Shown here piece after piece: positions 1 through 10,811 of a stretch of DNA of 64,000 nucleotides. The notes under the pieces are model-generated. The model was not told the origin of the DNA. It made no database searches and was given only the letters and a program-made list of their open reading frames with translations. Positions within the stretch are counted from its first letter, which is position 1. The number at the start of each line of letters is the position of its first letter. This DNA comes from Capsicum annuum (lineage: Eukaryota; Streptophyta; Magnoliopsida; Solanales; Solanaceae). Both the position numbers and the translations under genes were made by a program. Location: contig NW_025825704.1 in assembly GCF_002878395.1 (NCBI RefSeq), positions 1,426,650 through 1,490,649 on the forward strand, in the 5' to 3' direction.

Positions 1-520
1 TGTGCATATGGTTTTGATTGTTTTTGACAATGACATTATTTCTTCACTTTCCCCTGAATTACTTTACAGTGCTTGCCCCAATGACCGTCCCTGAATGCTA
101 TATTATTTCATGATGTAGGTTCAGAGGAATTTTTTGTTACTTTTGTACAACATTAGGTGGTGTGGTACATTATTTGAGTTGTTGTGAAATGGTAAGCCTC
201 TATCTTTCAAAAAGACCTGCCATTTCATAAGTTTTTTTTTTTATATTTTTGGAATTATGAATTCTGTTTATCATGGTCGGGATCATGTCTCGACCTAGTT
301 TGGTATTTTTGATTTTAAAGGGTTTTATGGACTGTATTGGGATGATTGGTTGTCTAGTTTTGGCTCTTAGGTTTCATTTAATTCATCCATATTATTTACT
401 ATTTTTTGGCTTCCACTGTTTGTTATATTGTGCTCTAGAGGTTAGGCTAAGAGGGTGGGCTCCGACCAACGGTGGGCTTGAGATACCCTTCATGACTAGG
501 CCCTGATTTGGGTCGTGACA
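1..520 (+). repeat. 5' LTR of element A, 3' portion only
   Basis: The stretch ends GGGTCGTGACA directly before a primer-binding site. Its last ~60 bases (TTGAGATACC...GGCCCTG) align with the end of the Z LTR read on the minus strand and with the end of S2. Full LTRs of this family are about 2.25 kb here, so roughly the last quarter is present. The short open frame at 273-506 lies inside this LTR and is not a gene. Confidence 0.8.
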
Positions 521-524
521 AACT

Positions 525-536
525 TGTTATCAAAGA
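525..536 (+). other. Primer-binding site of element A, decayed
   Basis: TTGTTATCAAAGA lies five bases after the LTR end. It matches TGGTATCAGAGC, the initiator-Met-tRNA complement used by plant gypsy elements, at 9 of 12 positions. The intact versions in E and C support the call. Confidence 0.7.
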
Positions 537-729
537 ATGATTTAGGGTCTTTGGGTATCCATAAATCCATGTTGAGTAAAGTCTCTTTTATGGGTGTGTA
601 GTGCGCTATACTTATAAGGGGGAGGCTATGAGACTTTTAGGAATGTTTTCCTATCTTGTGTTCTATTTTGGGCTATAGAGTATAGTTGTCATGAACTTCT
701 TGAATCTTGGATTACTCATATTTTAGATC
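537..729 (+). other. Untranslated leader of element A
   Basis: This is the stretch between primer site and gag start. It matches in kind the leaders of E and C, which carry the same 'ggctatgag...gttttaggaa' text. No gene is seen. Confidence 0.5.
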
Positions 730-2080
730 ATGCCTCCCTAAAATCTATGGGTCACTAAAACTCTGTTGGAACCTCTGTCCCATTTGGGGAAGATACGGAG
801 AAAACTTTCTATTTACGGAGTCTAGATCTGATATAGGGTCCCTGCTCCTGACTGTACCACTCCATATGGGGTTCCACCGGTCCCTACTATCCTCATTTGT
901 TTTCCCAGAATAGTGATACTCATGACTAGATACCCTATAGAGATATCTCTAATGTGGAGTTCCATCAATCTATATATATGCTTGCCCAACTAATGGCATC
1001 TCAGTCTTGTCAACCTAATCATGATAGTTCTGTTGCTCATTCATCTGAGGTCACTTGGGTTGGCTAGTTAATGAGGTTAAATCCCCTAACCTTTATAGGC
1101 TCTAAGTTTGAGGAGGATCTTTAGGAGTTTATTGATAAGATCGAGAATATTTTTAGGTTTATGCATGTTACTAATTCTATAGGTATGGTGTTTGCAACTT
1201 ATCAGTTGAAAGATATGGCCTACCAGTGTTTTACCGAGTAGAAAGTAATGAGGGGTGAGGATGCTAAGCTGACGGTATGGTATAAGTTTTTAGGTGCCTT
1301 TATTGATCACTTCTTTCCTCAAAAGCCAAGGGAGGCTAACACTGAAAAGTTTATGAACTTAAAGCAGGGAAAAATGAGTGTAAATGAGTATGCCTAAAAG
1401 TTTCAGCAGTTATCCTTTATGCTCCTGAGTTGATGTACAATATAAGGTGCAGAATGAGGAAGTTTGCTTCTAGTTTGTCCCATTAATTAGTGCTGAAGTG
1501 TAAGGTTGCTATGTTGAATAATAACATGGATATCTCTAGGCTGATGGTTTATATACAGTACATAGAGAATGAGAAAAAGAAGCTGGCAGAGATGGAAGAG
1601 AGGTAGAATAAGAAGTTTAGATATTCAGAGCAGGTGGAGGTTAACAAAATAGTAGGAGAACTGGTAGGCAATTGACCAAGAAGAAAAATTAGGGAAGTTC
1701 TTATTTGACGGCTAGTTCTCCTTATCCTAAGCTTTTTGGTGATTGTTATTTTTAGGCTAGTAGTGGTCCTAAGGCAAAAGGTGACCAGTATCATATTAGT
1801 AGAGCTCAGTCGGCCCCATATTACCCTCTATGTCAGTTTTGTGGGAAGATTTACCGTGGATATTATGATAAAGGGAAGGAATTTATGTTTCAATTGTTGT
1901 TAGCCTAGTCATCTGTAGTGAAATTATCCCATGACTAAAGTTGCCACTAGAGCTAATAAGGTTTCAGTCGCCACTTCTTTAGCTCCTGCACCTAAGGGCA
2001 CCACTTCAGGTACCGGCACTGGTCAGAATTATCTCGATGCTCTTGCTCCTCGCCAGGAGTCTAAGGCATCCCAGATGTTG
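730..2080 (+). pseudogene. gag: Element A gag (capsid/nucleocapsid), decayed
   Basis: Gag packages the element RNA in virus-like particles. The frame opens at ATG 730 with MPP, as in E gag, but a stop follows at the fourth codon. The capsid core is readable at about 1090-1410 (EFIDKIENIFRFMHVT, then FIDHFFPQKPREA and NLKQGKMSVNEYA), the usual plant retrotransposon gag signature, with TAG stops inside. The zinc-knuckle region near 1830-1930 is scrambled: CQFCGK survives, but the rest needs frame changes. A Ser/Thr/Ala-rich linker follows. Family membership is clear and function is lost. Confidence 0.8.
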
Positions 2081-2559
2081 TCACTGGTATGTTACAGCTC
2101 TTCTCCCTCTATGTTTATTATTTGTTTGATCTGAGTTCTACCCTATCCTTTGTGACCCCTTACGTGGATGTACACTTTGATTTAATCTTTAAAATATTTT
2201 TGACCCTTTTTCTATGTCTACTCCTATGGGTGATTTCATTAATGCTATAAGAATCTATACGGGTTATGTGGTGTCTATTTCTCATAAGGAGACATTGGTT
2301 GATTTAATAGAACTTGATATGGTGGATTTTGATGTAATATTGGGGATGGATTAGCCTCATTTGTCCTATGCTTCTCTGGATTATAGGACCCAAAAGGTCA
2401 GTTTCCATTTTCCTAATGAACCGATTATTGAATAGGAGGGGAGTTCCTTAGTACTCAAAGGAAAGTTTTTTTTCCTATCTTAGAGCTCAGAAAATAATTT
2501 CCAAAGGGTGTCTATATTATCTTGTTTGGGTTAAGGATTCTAATTATGAGAGTTCCTCG
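2081..2559 (+). pseudogene. pol: Element A aspartic protease, decayed
   Basis: This retropepsin-like protease would release Gag and Pol products. The active-site region reads LFDLSSTLSFVTPY at about 2122-2163, where the family normally has LLDPGSTLSFVT, so the catalytic Asp is kept (codon 2128-2130) but the Gly is Ser. Further on, the flap-side VKLELVDFDVI-like text and SYLRAQKIISKGC are readable through several stops and frame changes. It is continuous with gag upstream and RT downstream, as expected for a single gag-pol frame. Confidence 0.75.
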
Positions 2560-3250
2560 TTGCAATCTGTCCTTATGGTTAGTAAATTTCCTAAAGTTTT
2601 TCCTGATAATCTTCCTAGGATTCCTCCCAATAGGAAAATAGACTTTGGGATTGACCTTCTACCAAATACCTATCCCATTTCCATTCCTACTTATAGGATG
2701 GCTCCGACTGAACTAAAGGAGTTAAAGGAGAAGTTGAAAGATCTTCTTGATTAGAGTTTTATCCATCCTAGTGTTTCTTCGTGAGGTTCTCCTATACTTT
2801 TTGCATGAAAGAAATATGGGTGTCTTCGAATGTATATAGACTATCGATAGTTGAGTAATGTTACAGTGAAAAATAAGTATTCTCTTCCTAGGATCGATTA
2901 CCTGTTTGCTCAGGTTTAGGGTGCTAGTGTTTCTCTAAAATTGATCTTTGTTTGGGCTAGTATAAACTAAAACCTAGGGAGGTTGATATTCCCAAGACTA
3001 ATTTCCAAACCCAGTACAACCATTATGAGTTTTTGGTTATATCATTTGGGTTGACCAATGCTCTGGCTGCTTTCATGGATCTTATAAATTGAGTGTTCAA
3101 ACAATTTTTGAATTTGTTTGCTATAGTCTTCATTGATGACATCTTGATCTACTCAAAAGTGAGGAGGATTATGTCAATCACTTTTGAATTATGTTTTAGG
3201 CTCTTAAGGATCAGAAATTATATGTAAAACTTTCTAAGTGTAAATTTTGG
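2560..3250 (+). pseudogene. pol: Element A reverse transcriptase, decayed
   Basis: The domain begins with the linker [22 protein letters not shown], then YRMAPTELKELKEKLKDLLD, the usual entry to gypsy RT. KKYGCLRMYIDYR corresponds to [13 protein letters not shown]. The catalytic motif FIDDILIYSK is intact at 3129-3158, with both Asp codons present. Stops at several points (for example after KDLLD at 2753) and frame changes near 2800-3000 make it non-functional. The polymerase would copy element RNA from the tRNA primer. Confidence 0.85.
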
Positions 3251-3900
3251 CCAAGTGTAATGGCCTTTCTTGGGCGTGTTGTTTCTAGTAAGGGGATTAA
3301 GAAGTGGCCTAGACCCACGACTCCAATGGACATTAGGAGCTTCTTAGAATTGAATGGGTATTACAGGAGGTTTATGGAGAATTTCTCATATATTTCTGCT
3401 CTGCTGATGAAGTTAACTCAGAAAATAGTTAAGTTTTGGTAGTTTGACGCTTGTGAAGGTAGTTTTGAGAAATTGAAGGATAGGTTGACTTTTGCTCTTA
3501 TTTTGACCCTACCCAAGGTACTGAGGGTTTTTTTTGTGTATTTTGATACATCTCGTGTGGGACTAGGTTGTGTTTTGATGCAGCACAATAAGGTTGTAGC
3601 CTACGTTTCCAGGCAACTTAAGGTTTGGGAAAGGAATTACCCGACTTACGATCTAGTTGGCGGCTATAGTTTTAGCTTTGAAGATCTAGCGTCATTATTT
3701 GTATGGGGTGAATTTAGATATTTATTCAGACTATAAAATCTTGCAGTATGTGTATACACAAAAAGAACTGAATCTCAGTAGAGGAATGACTCGAATTGCT
3801 TAAGGATTACAACATGAGTTTGTGTTACCATCCAAGTAAAGCTAATGTTGTTGCTAATGCTCTTAGCAGGTTGTCTATGGAAAGCTTATCTCATGTCATA
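3251..3900 (+). pseudogene. pol: Element A RNase H region, decayed
   Basis: AFLGRVVSSKGIK and RSFLELNGYYRRFMENFS at 3260-3400 are the RT-RNase H connection seen in all the gypsy copies here. RNase H then follows: [28 protein letters not shown] at 3540-3630, and the PSKANVVANALSR end at 3830-3870. It would degrade the RNA strand of the hybrid. Part of the 'VDP...' section after SKGIK is missing compared with C and E. Stops and shifts lie at 3440 and around 3660-3800. Confidence 0.8.
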
Positions 3901-5110
3901 AGGATACAAGAGGATTGGTGAAGGATATTTACAAGCTGCTTAATCTGAGAGTTCATCTTTTAGACTTTGAGAATGGTAGAGTGATTGTCTAGGAAGTGGT
4001 TAAGTCATCTCTTGGTGCTGAGGTTAAGGAGAAATAGACTTTTGATTCCATACTCATGCAAATCAAGCATGATGTGGGTCCACAAAAGGTTATGGCAGTC
4101 GAGATTGGGGAAGATGGCATTCTAAGTTACCAACGAAGATTGTGTGTTCCTAATGTTGATGGGTGCAAGAAAGAATTTTGATTGAGGCTTATGAGTCTAG
4201 ATATACAGTTCATCCGGGTTCGACTAAGATGTACCATGACTTGAAGAAAATTTATTAGTGGAATAATATGAAAAAAGATGTGGCAAATTTTATTTCTAAT
4301 TGTATGGTTTGTCAATAAGTCAATGTTCACCATTTGAGGCCTAATGACATGTCCCAAAAGATTGAATTGCCCATGTAGAAGTAGGAAATGATCAATATGA
4401 TTTCATTATGGGTCTTCTGTGGTCTTGCAATTAGTATGATTCCATTTGGGTCATTCTGGATAGGATGACTAAGTTTGCTCACTTCCTACCTATGAGGACT
4501 AATTACTCAGGAGAAGATTATGCCAAGTTATTTTTTTAGGAAATAGTTAAGCTGCATGGGGTGACGGTTTCCATCATTTAAGATCGAGCTACGTGATTCT
4601 CTTCTCACTTTTGGCATTCATTTCAGAAAGGTTTGGGTACTCGTGTGAACCGTAGAACCATTTTCCACCCTCAAACAGATGGACAAGTGGAATAAAATAT
4701 CCAAACTTTAGAGGATACGCTAAAGGTATGTGTGATTGATTCTAATAGAAGTTGGGTTGTTCATTTGACTCTTATTGAGTTTTCTTACAATAACAATTAT
4801 CATTCTAGCATTCAGATGGTCCCTTTTGAGGCTCTTTATGGTAGAAGGTGTAGACATCCAATTGGATGGTTTGAGTTTGGTGATAATAGGTTGTTTGGTC
4901 CTAACTTGGTTTATCAATCCATGGAGAAGGTGAAAGTGAATAGAGAAATACTTAAGACTGCTCAAAGTTGCCAAAAATCTTATGCGGATGTGAGGCGGAG
5001 GGAGTCGGAGTTTGAAGTAAGTAATTCGGTGTTCTTGAAAGTCTCTCTTATGAAATGAGTTATGAGACTTGGGAAGAAGGGGAAGCTCAGTCCCCTTACA
5101 CTAGTCTATA
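3901..5110 (+). pseudogene. pol: Element A integrase, decayed
   Basis: The HHCC zinc-binding region is visible ([17 protein letters not shown], then CMVC, about 4195-4315). The catalytic core follows with WVILDRMTKFAHFLPMRTNYS at 4440-4510 and HPQTDGQVE at 4669-4692, where the Glu sits. The second Asp region reads as SII, a stop, then DRAT. The most open stretch is 4732-5058 (SYNNNYHSSIQMVPFEALYGRRCRHPIGW), typical of Tekay-type integrases. At least six stops interrupt the domain. Confidence 0.85.
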
Positions 5111-5452
5111 TAAGGTTGTGAGGAGAATTGGGAATGTCGCTTATGAGCTAGATTTTCCAGTGAGCTTGGCTTTGATTCATCCTATTTTCGTACTTCTTTG
5201 CTGAAATAGTGTATGGGTGATCTTTCTTTGTTAATGCCTGTTGAGGATGTTGGTATGATAAATTCATCTTCTTATGAGGAAGTCCCAATCGAAATATTGG
5301 ATAGGCAAGTTCGTAGTTTGAGAACTAAGGATGTATCTTTAGTAAAAGTGCCTTGGAGAAATCAAAAGATGGAGAAAGCTGCATGGGAATTATAAGAAGT
5401 TATGAAAGTCAAATAACCATCCTTATTTCCAGTGATGGATAACAGTGCTTAA
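5111..5452 (+). pseudogene. pol: Element A chromodomain-like tail
   Basis: The end of integrase carries SLALIHPIF, then MGDLSLLMPVEDV and EEVPIEILDRQVRSLRTKDVSLVKVPWRNQ (5213-5370). This layout ends the pol of Tekay/Del chromoviruses, where it is thought to guide insertion to heterochromatin. The best open frame is 5213-5395, and a stop separates it from the final KYP-like motif. The closest match in this window is the Z tail. Confidence 0.75.
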
Positions 5453-5570
5453 GGTATGAGTTTTTGTTTCCCTCTTAACATATTTTGAATTTGACCTTGT
5501 ATTATGTCTATATTCTTTCATTTATCATGCTAAGGGTGCCCTAACTTCTCATTCAATGATGAATGATCCA

Positions 5571-5590
5571 AGGGGTGGGGGTGGGGGTAA
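5571..5590 (+). other. Polypurine tract of element A
   Basis: AGGGGTGGGGGTGGGGGTAA lies directly before the 3' LTR start TGTATCACCCC. This is the plus-strand primer position for reverse transcription and fixes the LTR boundary at 5591. Confidence 0.8.
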
Positions 5591-5888
5591 TGTATCACCC
5601 CAAGTTCTTGGGCTCCAGACCCTCCAAGAGATGAATAATTGAATTAGCCAAGTTACTAAAGTGATGTCAAAACTTCCACTGATAACCACCTTGACTATGA
5701 ATCGTTATCAAACATAACAATTCATTATGAGGACTCATTATCACATCATTAATAGAGCCTAGATTTTGGCCCCTTAACAACGAGTCCAAGGTACGACCCA
5801 TTTTGAGACACAATGAGTCATTAGGAATGACTCACTGTCACAATAAAAGGATACTCGTCACGACTAGTTCCTAGTTTGGGTTATGACA
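5591..5888 (+). repeat. 3' LTR of element A, internally deleted to 298 bp
   Basis: The LTR starts TGTATCACCCC right after the polypurine tract and ends GGGTTATGACA. The last ~40 bases (GATACTCGTCACGACTAG...) match the last ~40 bases of the 5' LTR of A, and the first ~230 bases match the LTR-start character of the family. About 2 kb of LTR interior seen in S2 and Z is absent, so this is an internal deletion with both termini kept. Confidence 0.7.
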
Positions 5889-6309
5889 TTATCCTACTAA
5901 AAATACTAATGTCATGTCTAGATCCTATAAAGGTTACAACATGCAACACACAACATCACAAAATAATATTTGGAGGGACATTATTTTTAAAACATTCTAT
6001 TTAGGTCTACAAACATCCAAAACATGTTTGCATGATTCATTAAATATGAATGCAACAAATTTTCTTAAATTTTCTCTATGTTACACAACAAAAACATAGA
6101 ACAGATCAATAATAAAAAAATTAAAACATCTAAACATGTCAATTCTAACTACAATTTCCTAGTCGAGGAAAAAACATGAAAAAAAATCCCTCAACTATGG
6201 TATACCCCCTCCTACAACTTAAAAATCATGCAATGTCCCCATTTTCTAAAATTATAGAAATATACAACTAGGGCAAGGACATACCTATAAATTAGGGCAA
6301 GGGACATAC
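5889..6309. other. AT-rich gap with no gene
   Basis: I see no coding signal or LTR boundary. The right end holds a short direct repeat, TAGGGCAAGG(G)ACATACCTA at 6269-6287 and 6293-6312. On the minus strand this is downstream of the transposon-protein pseudogene. Confidence 0.5.
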
Positions 6310-8231
6310 CTACGACGCCCTAAGCGGGTCAAAATCTAATCTTGTAGGGACGTAGGTAGGTCTATGATAGTCTCCTAAGATCTGGTGGCCTCGGTTATGG
6401 ACATGGAATCGTAGACAAGTTGGAACCGATGCACTCAAAGTGCCCAAATAAAAGGTGATCACCGTACCCCCGCCAGACTGTGTAACCAGAGCCGTGGTAG
6501 GTGGTACCTCACTCTTCTTCGGAATTACTGCCACAGATGTCTATCCAACTTTATTATTATTTATTCTTCTCTTCTTATTCTTATTTAATTTTTCATTTCC
6601 TTCTTTATCAATCTCATCACCCCTCCTTCTCTTTCGAGGCTCCAAGTTACCTCCCTCCTCCTTATTGTCTGCCTTATCAGGATCAGGGATGAGAGTGTAA
6701 AATTCAGACAAAATCCACATCTAGCATAAGGGATGCTAATAAAGGCATAGTTGGTGGTAGAGGAGGTGCGACATCAAACCTCATAGTCAATATTCCAATA
6801 GCTTTCTTAAGCTAAGTCAGGTCTGATCTAATATCCGCCAAGTCAGTTTCCTGGAAAGTATCTATCACAAACTTAATCTAACTCTTAAATATGTTTGCCC
6901 ATGTTTAGACAATCCTAATAGCACCCCAAATTTCATCACTAACTTATGGATTCACCCCAACCTCGAGCTTTTTAATTCAGGCATTATATAAACTAGGCTC
7001 TACATGATCTCTTCCAATTGTGAAGTTGGAATTAGTGTATACCCGACTGGAACAATGGTAGACTATGGACATATGTCAGTGGTGCTGAGGTGAAGAGGCA
7101 CCGACATCAGATATCATTATATCACTAGTTGGGGCACACCCAACTACATTAGAAATCTCAATGCCTTTGGCAGGGGCATTCAGGTTGCGTGTATGCTTTA
7201 TCAGTGCTAAGGCGGCAACTTCATCAACTGGATCACCCAGTCAACTACAATAAAAGTGGGGACATACACACTCCTTATCAACTGAGTCATAAGACAGTGA
7301 AAAAGAATTGTGTTGCTGAATTGGATCTCCCCGTCTCAATGATACAAGGGCTGTTCAAGTCTACTCCAGAAATAAGTGTCACTACTAGGAAGGCATTTGT
7401 CATACCCAATATATTATCATTGATTATGGGTGTGAGATTCGGTGCCTAACAACCGACCACCAAGCCTTCGCTGTGAACTTTAAACTGTGCTTATAAATTG
7501 TATCCCAATTGACCCACAGGGCATTCTCTTCAGCTTCAGAAATATGGCCTGGTAGCCACCCATAGTGCATTGCTTTATCATTTATACTTAATGTTTTTAC
7601 TTTTTTTAGGTCATTCATTCTAATGCCGTCTCCTCGGTTGGCTTGAATATATATCCAAACAAGGCTTTAGAAATAGCCCCGATGAAGATATCAACCTCTA
7701 TGTCCCAAACCCGAATGGTGTCAAGTTGGGGCTGCTTCTTCATATCCTTCTCTTTCCCCAAAGGAGTCATGATCTTCAGTATTGTCGCGTAGTTGGTATA
7801 AAATTCCTACACCGTCTCCAGCATATAACATCATAAGTTTTCATTATCTAGCTTAGCTTATAACTAGAAAACCCTAGCACCAACTTCAAAACTTTCTAGA
7901 GTAACTCAGTTGGCTCCCAAGGTTCCTCCTAAATACTCATTTTCTTATTGCCCCAGTCAGTTATAAAAACCCCATCTATGTAGTAGTCCCTTTAGTTTAA
8001 AACTACCAACATCTCAGATATACGCCTTTCTAAGGTGGGGAAGAAACACCCTTAGAGGTTTAGGAGTTTGAATCTTTCTCACTCTCTAAAGAACTTGATC
8101 CTTCTTCATACTTACCCCACCATGTTATGTGATTTACCTTCCCTCTTCAGTCTAGGAAAGATTGATGGGGTGGCCGCTTTTACCAAGGCTGTAGATGTTG
8201 TGGCCTTGGTTTGGTATTTTTACTTATCTTG
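6310..8231 (-). pseudogene. Decayed 'putative plant transposon protein' (Transposase_32-like), body
   Basis: On the minus strand the core reads HSLKFTAKAWWSVVRHRISHP (about 7424-7490) and, after a one-base frame change, IINDNILGMTNAFLVVTLISGVDLN. This matches my memory of the WWS/F-VRHRL--NDN-L--A-LV--I-G-N pattern of the plant Transposase_32-like family. Upstream (7620-8000) EFYTNYATILKIMTPLGKE and WDIEVDIFIGAISKALFGY fit its N-terminal half. Downstream (6760-6900) ADIRSDLTXLKKAIGILTMRF fits its coiled C-terminal part. There are many stops and several frameshifts. The family's function is unknown to me. The gene is cut at 8231 by element C. Confidence 0.6.
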
Positions 8232-10660
8232 TGTAACGCCTCGAGTCTGTACCCCAGATGGTACATGGTGCTTATAATCCTGAAGGATCACAAGCTAACC
8301 CATATATGGTACCTACTATAATAAATAAATAATAGTACTGTAATATGCGGAATATATACAGCAAACATACCATAAGGTTTAATATTGTAATAAAACTGAA
8401 TACGATATAACAAATACCAAATCTGATACATCTGTCTGAAAATACTCTAGTCTGAAAAAGCCTCTAAAACTCTCTGAAATATAGAGTTGATGGGATAACT
8501 CCCCAACTAACTCTAAACTAGTGAAATAAGATGAACTACTGAAATAATCATAATGTCCTCGTACTAAGAGGACTCACCGCTAACTCTGCCAGCTGAATAT
8601 CTGAACTACTAAGTATGATCGGGAGCCCGTGCATCTGAACTTATGATATAAAACATCATTACATAAAAGAAAGGTATGCGTTAGTACTTTGAATGTACTG
8701 GTATACAAAGTGAGGTAGGCTGAAATGCATGGGTTCATATGCATGAACAATACTGACCGAATGACATGAATATAACTGAATAGGAGTACATGCATGAATG
8801 CAAATACTATAATCTAAGGTCGTGATACCACTAGATACTGAGTTCTGAATTACTGATTTACTGATATCTAAGTTTACTGCTACTATGTAGTTAATAACTG
8901 AGCGACTGTATCTAGCAGTCTTAATCCTGTGGAACTATACTGAGTTCTATACTAAATTCAGTGACTGTATCTAACAGTCTTGAATCTGTAGTACTGAACT
9001 GAGTTCTATTCTGAACTGTGGGAGGTAATCATCTAATTAACATGCCCCTTTCTGAATAGATTAGGGTCCAACCTGTAACCCCAGTTGGAAGGGTATCAGT
9101 ACCGTGCCACAGGTCAAGACAAACTGTGAGTTAACCCTCTCTGATAGGAAGCTCTTTCGTCAACCCTCGCTGGTACAAAAACACATACGAGATATATCAA
9201 CCCTAATCTGCAAGGAGGATATCTGAACCTACACTGGCTACATAGTTCTGTAATGCAGGGATTGCTACTAAGGGTCAAAACCTCTGCTAGGAGAAATGCC
9301 CCCCCCCCATCCCTGGGATCGCTCGGTGCTGAATCCTACTCCCAACTGAATAGACACTGAACTGGTTCCTAGTTCATACTAGGCTTGACTGAATTGTTAC
9401 TGATTATACTGTCTAACTGAACTAAACTGAGTTCGCTGATTTCCACTGACTAATGAAATACTACTGAATTCTGTTAACTGACTAAATTTACTGAGGTTTG
9501 AACTAAATACTAAATTGGACTGGACTGATACTAAGTCTACTGAGTTTTTCCTGACTTCTGTAACTTACTGAGAGTACTACTGATCGTGACTTGACTGATA
9601 CTATCCTGAGACTGACCATGGCTCTAGGTAATCAGCTAAATTATCGGGTATTAAATACCCCCTGGAGTCGATAGCATAAATTATAAGACATGGAACAATC
9701 TTGAAACATGATAAATAACTACTTGATCATCATTCATTTATTGGGACATTTTAGCAAACACTTGCATGACATAAACTTGAATACATGGTAACATGATATA
9801 ATTTTATTATCTAATTCTTATGAACAACTCATCAAACTCTTGAGAGGCATTGTATATGCACATAATACTAATCAAAACATGAGCATTACAATTTTAAGGC
9901 CTTAACATAAATTCACATGATATTACATACATAATAGTTGTTTTTACTTAAATATTGCACTTAATCATGGAATAAAAATTCAATCAACATTATAATTATG
10001 AATAAACTTGAATCCAAATCATGAAAAATATGAAATCAAGCTACTTGAACTTTAAAAGAGTTTCTGGGACTCCAAGGGTGGAAGGAACCCTTGGATGAAC
10101 ACTTGACATACCTTGGTTGCTAAATTCTTGAAGGAAAATGGTGAAACCCTAAGCCTTTTCTTTCAAATCAAATCACCTAGGGTTCTTGTTCTTGAGCAAT
10201 TTGAGAGAAAGTGAGTATATTTTGCTCAATGAGGGCTGAATCTCGTGTTTTAGGGATGAATAGGGGTTGGAAAAAGACCCTAATACCCCTGTAGATGTGG
10301 CTTTTTAATTACTGAAAATCGGGCTGTTGATGTGTAGATCGACGTGTCGCGTCATTGGTATCGATGTGATGGCCAACACGCTACATCGGTTCACTAGATA
10401 TTTCCACTGGGAGCCAAGGAAAAATATTGATCGATGCGATGGTCACCGCGCTGCATCGAGATCACGTCGATTCACTATTTTGGATTCCCAAACATAGTTC
10501 AAACGAGATCCAAAAAATACGAAACTTATTCGGGAACACCTACTGACATTCCTGATCATGAATCAACCTAACGATTGACATTTTAAGGCCATAGAGGCCA
10601 CAAAATAGAGTTTCCAACTTACAAGGCTAAAATAACACTAAGTTTGAATACTTAGCAAAA
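8232..10660 (-). repeat. 3' LTR of element C
   Basis: It opens on the plus strand with TGTAACGCCTCGAGTC and matches 40753-43205 throughout, ending with CTTAGCAAAA at 10660. It contains CTGA-rich text and repeated GATCGA/GATGCGATGG words near 10340-10460. By eye the first ~115 bases differ from the partner LTR at about 15%. Confidence 0.85.
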
Positions 10661-10811
10661 TGACTGAAATTACTGATATACTGAATTATCATACTGAACA
10701 TGCATATCTGATGCATGAGTGTATAGCTGAGCATGATTCATGAATGCATAACTGGGATTACTGATAAGCTAAGTTTATATATTGAACATGCATGTCTGAT
10801 GCATGAGTACA
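10661..10811 (-). other. 3' spacer of element C, part next to LTR
   Basis: This text is absent after the other LTR, so it is internal to the element. It has repeated GCATGA/ATGCAT words like those in the E spacer at 34570-34980. No clear polypurine tract precedes the LTR. The spacer continues at 14764 beyond S1, and GTACA at 10807-10811 is the S1 target duplication. Confidence 0.65.

Larger units (their letters stand above)
1..5888 (+). mobile_element. Element A: Ty3/gypsy chromovirus, 5' end outside window
   Basis: The order is LTR end, primer site, gag, protease, RT, RNase H, integrase, chromodomain-like tail, polypurine tract, LTR on the plus strand, the standard gypsy order. All domains are recognisable, but stops are frequent in every frame, so the copy is dead. 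Its LTR ends and protein sequence resemble element Z and solo LTR S2, which I infer belong to the same family. The 5' LTR starts before the window, so no target-site duplication can be tested. Confidence 0.9.

Noticed and set aside
273..506. 77-codon open frame on plus strand
   Set aside because: It lies within the 5' LTR of element A and resembles no protein family.
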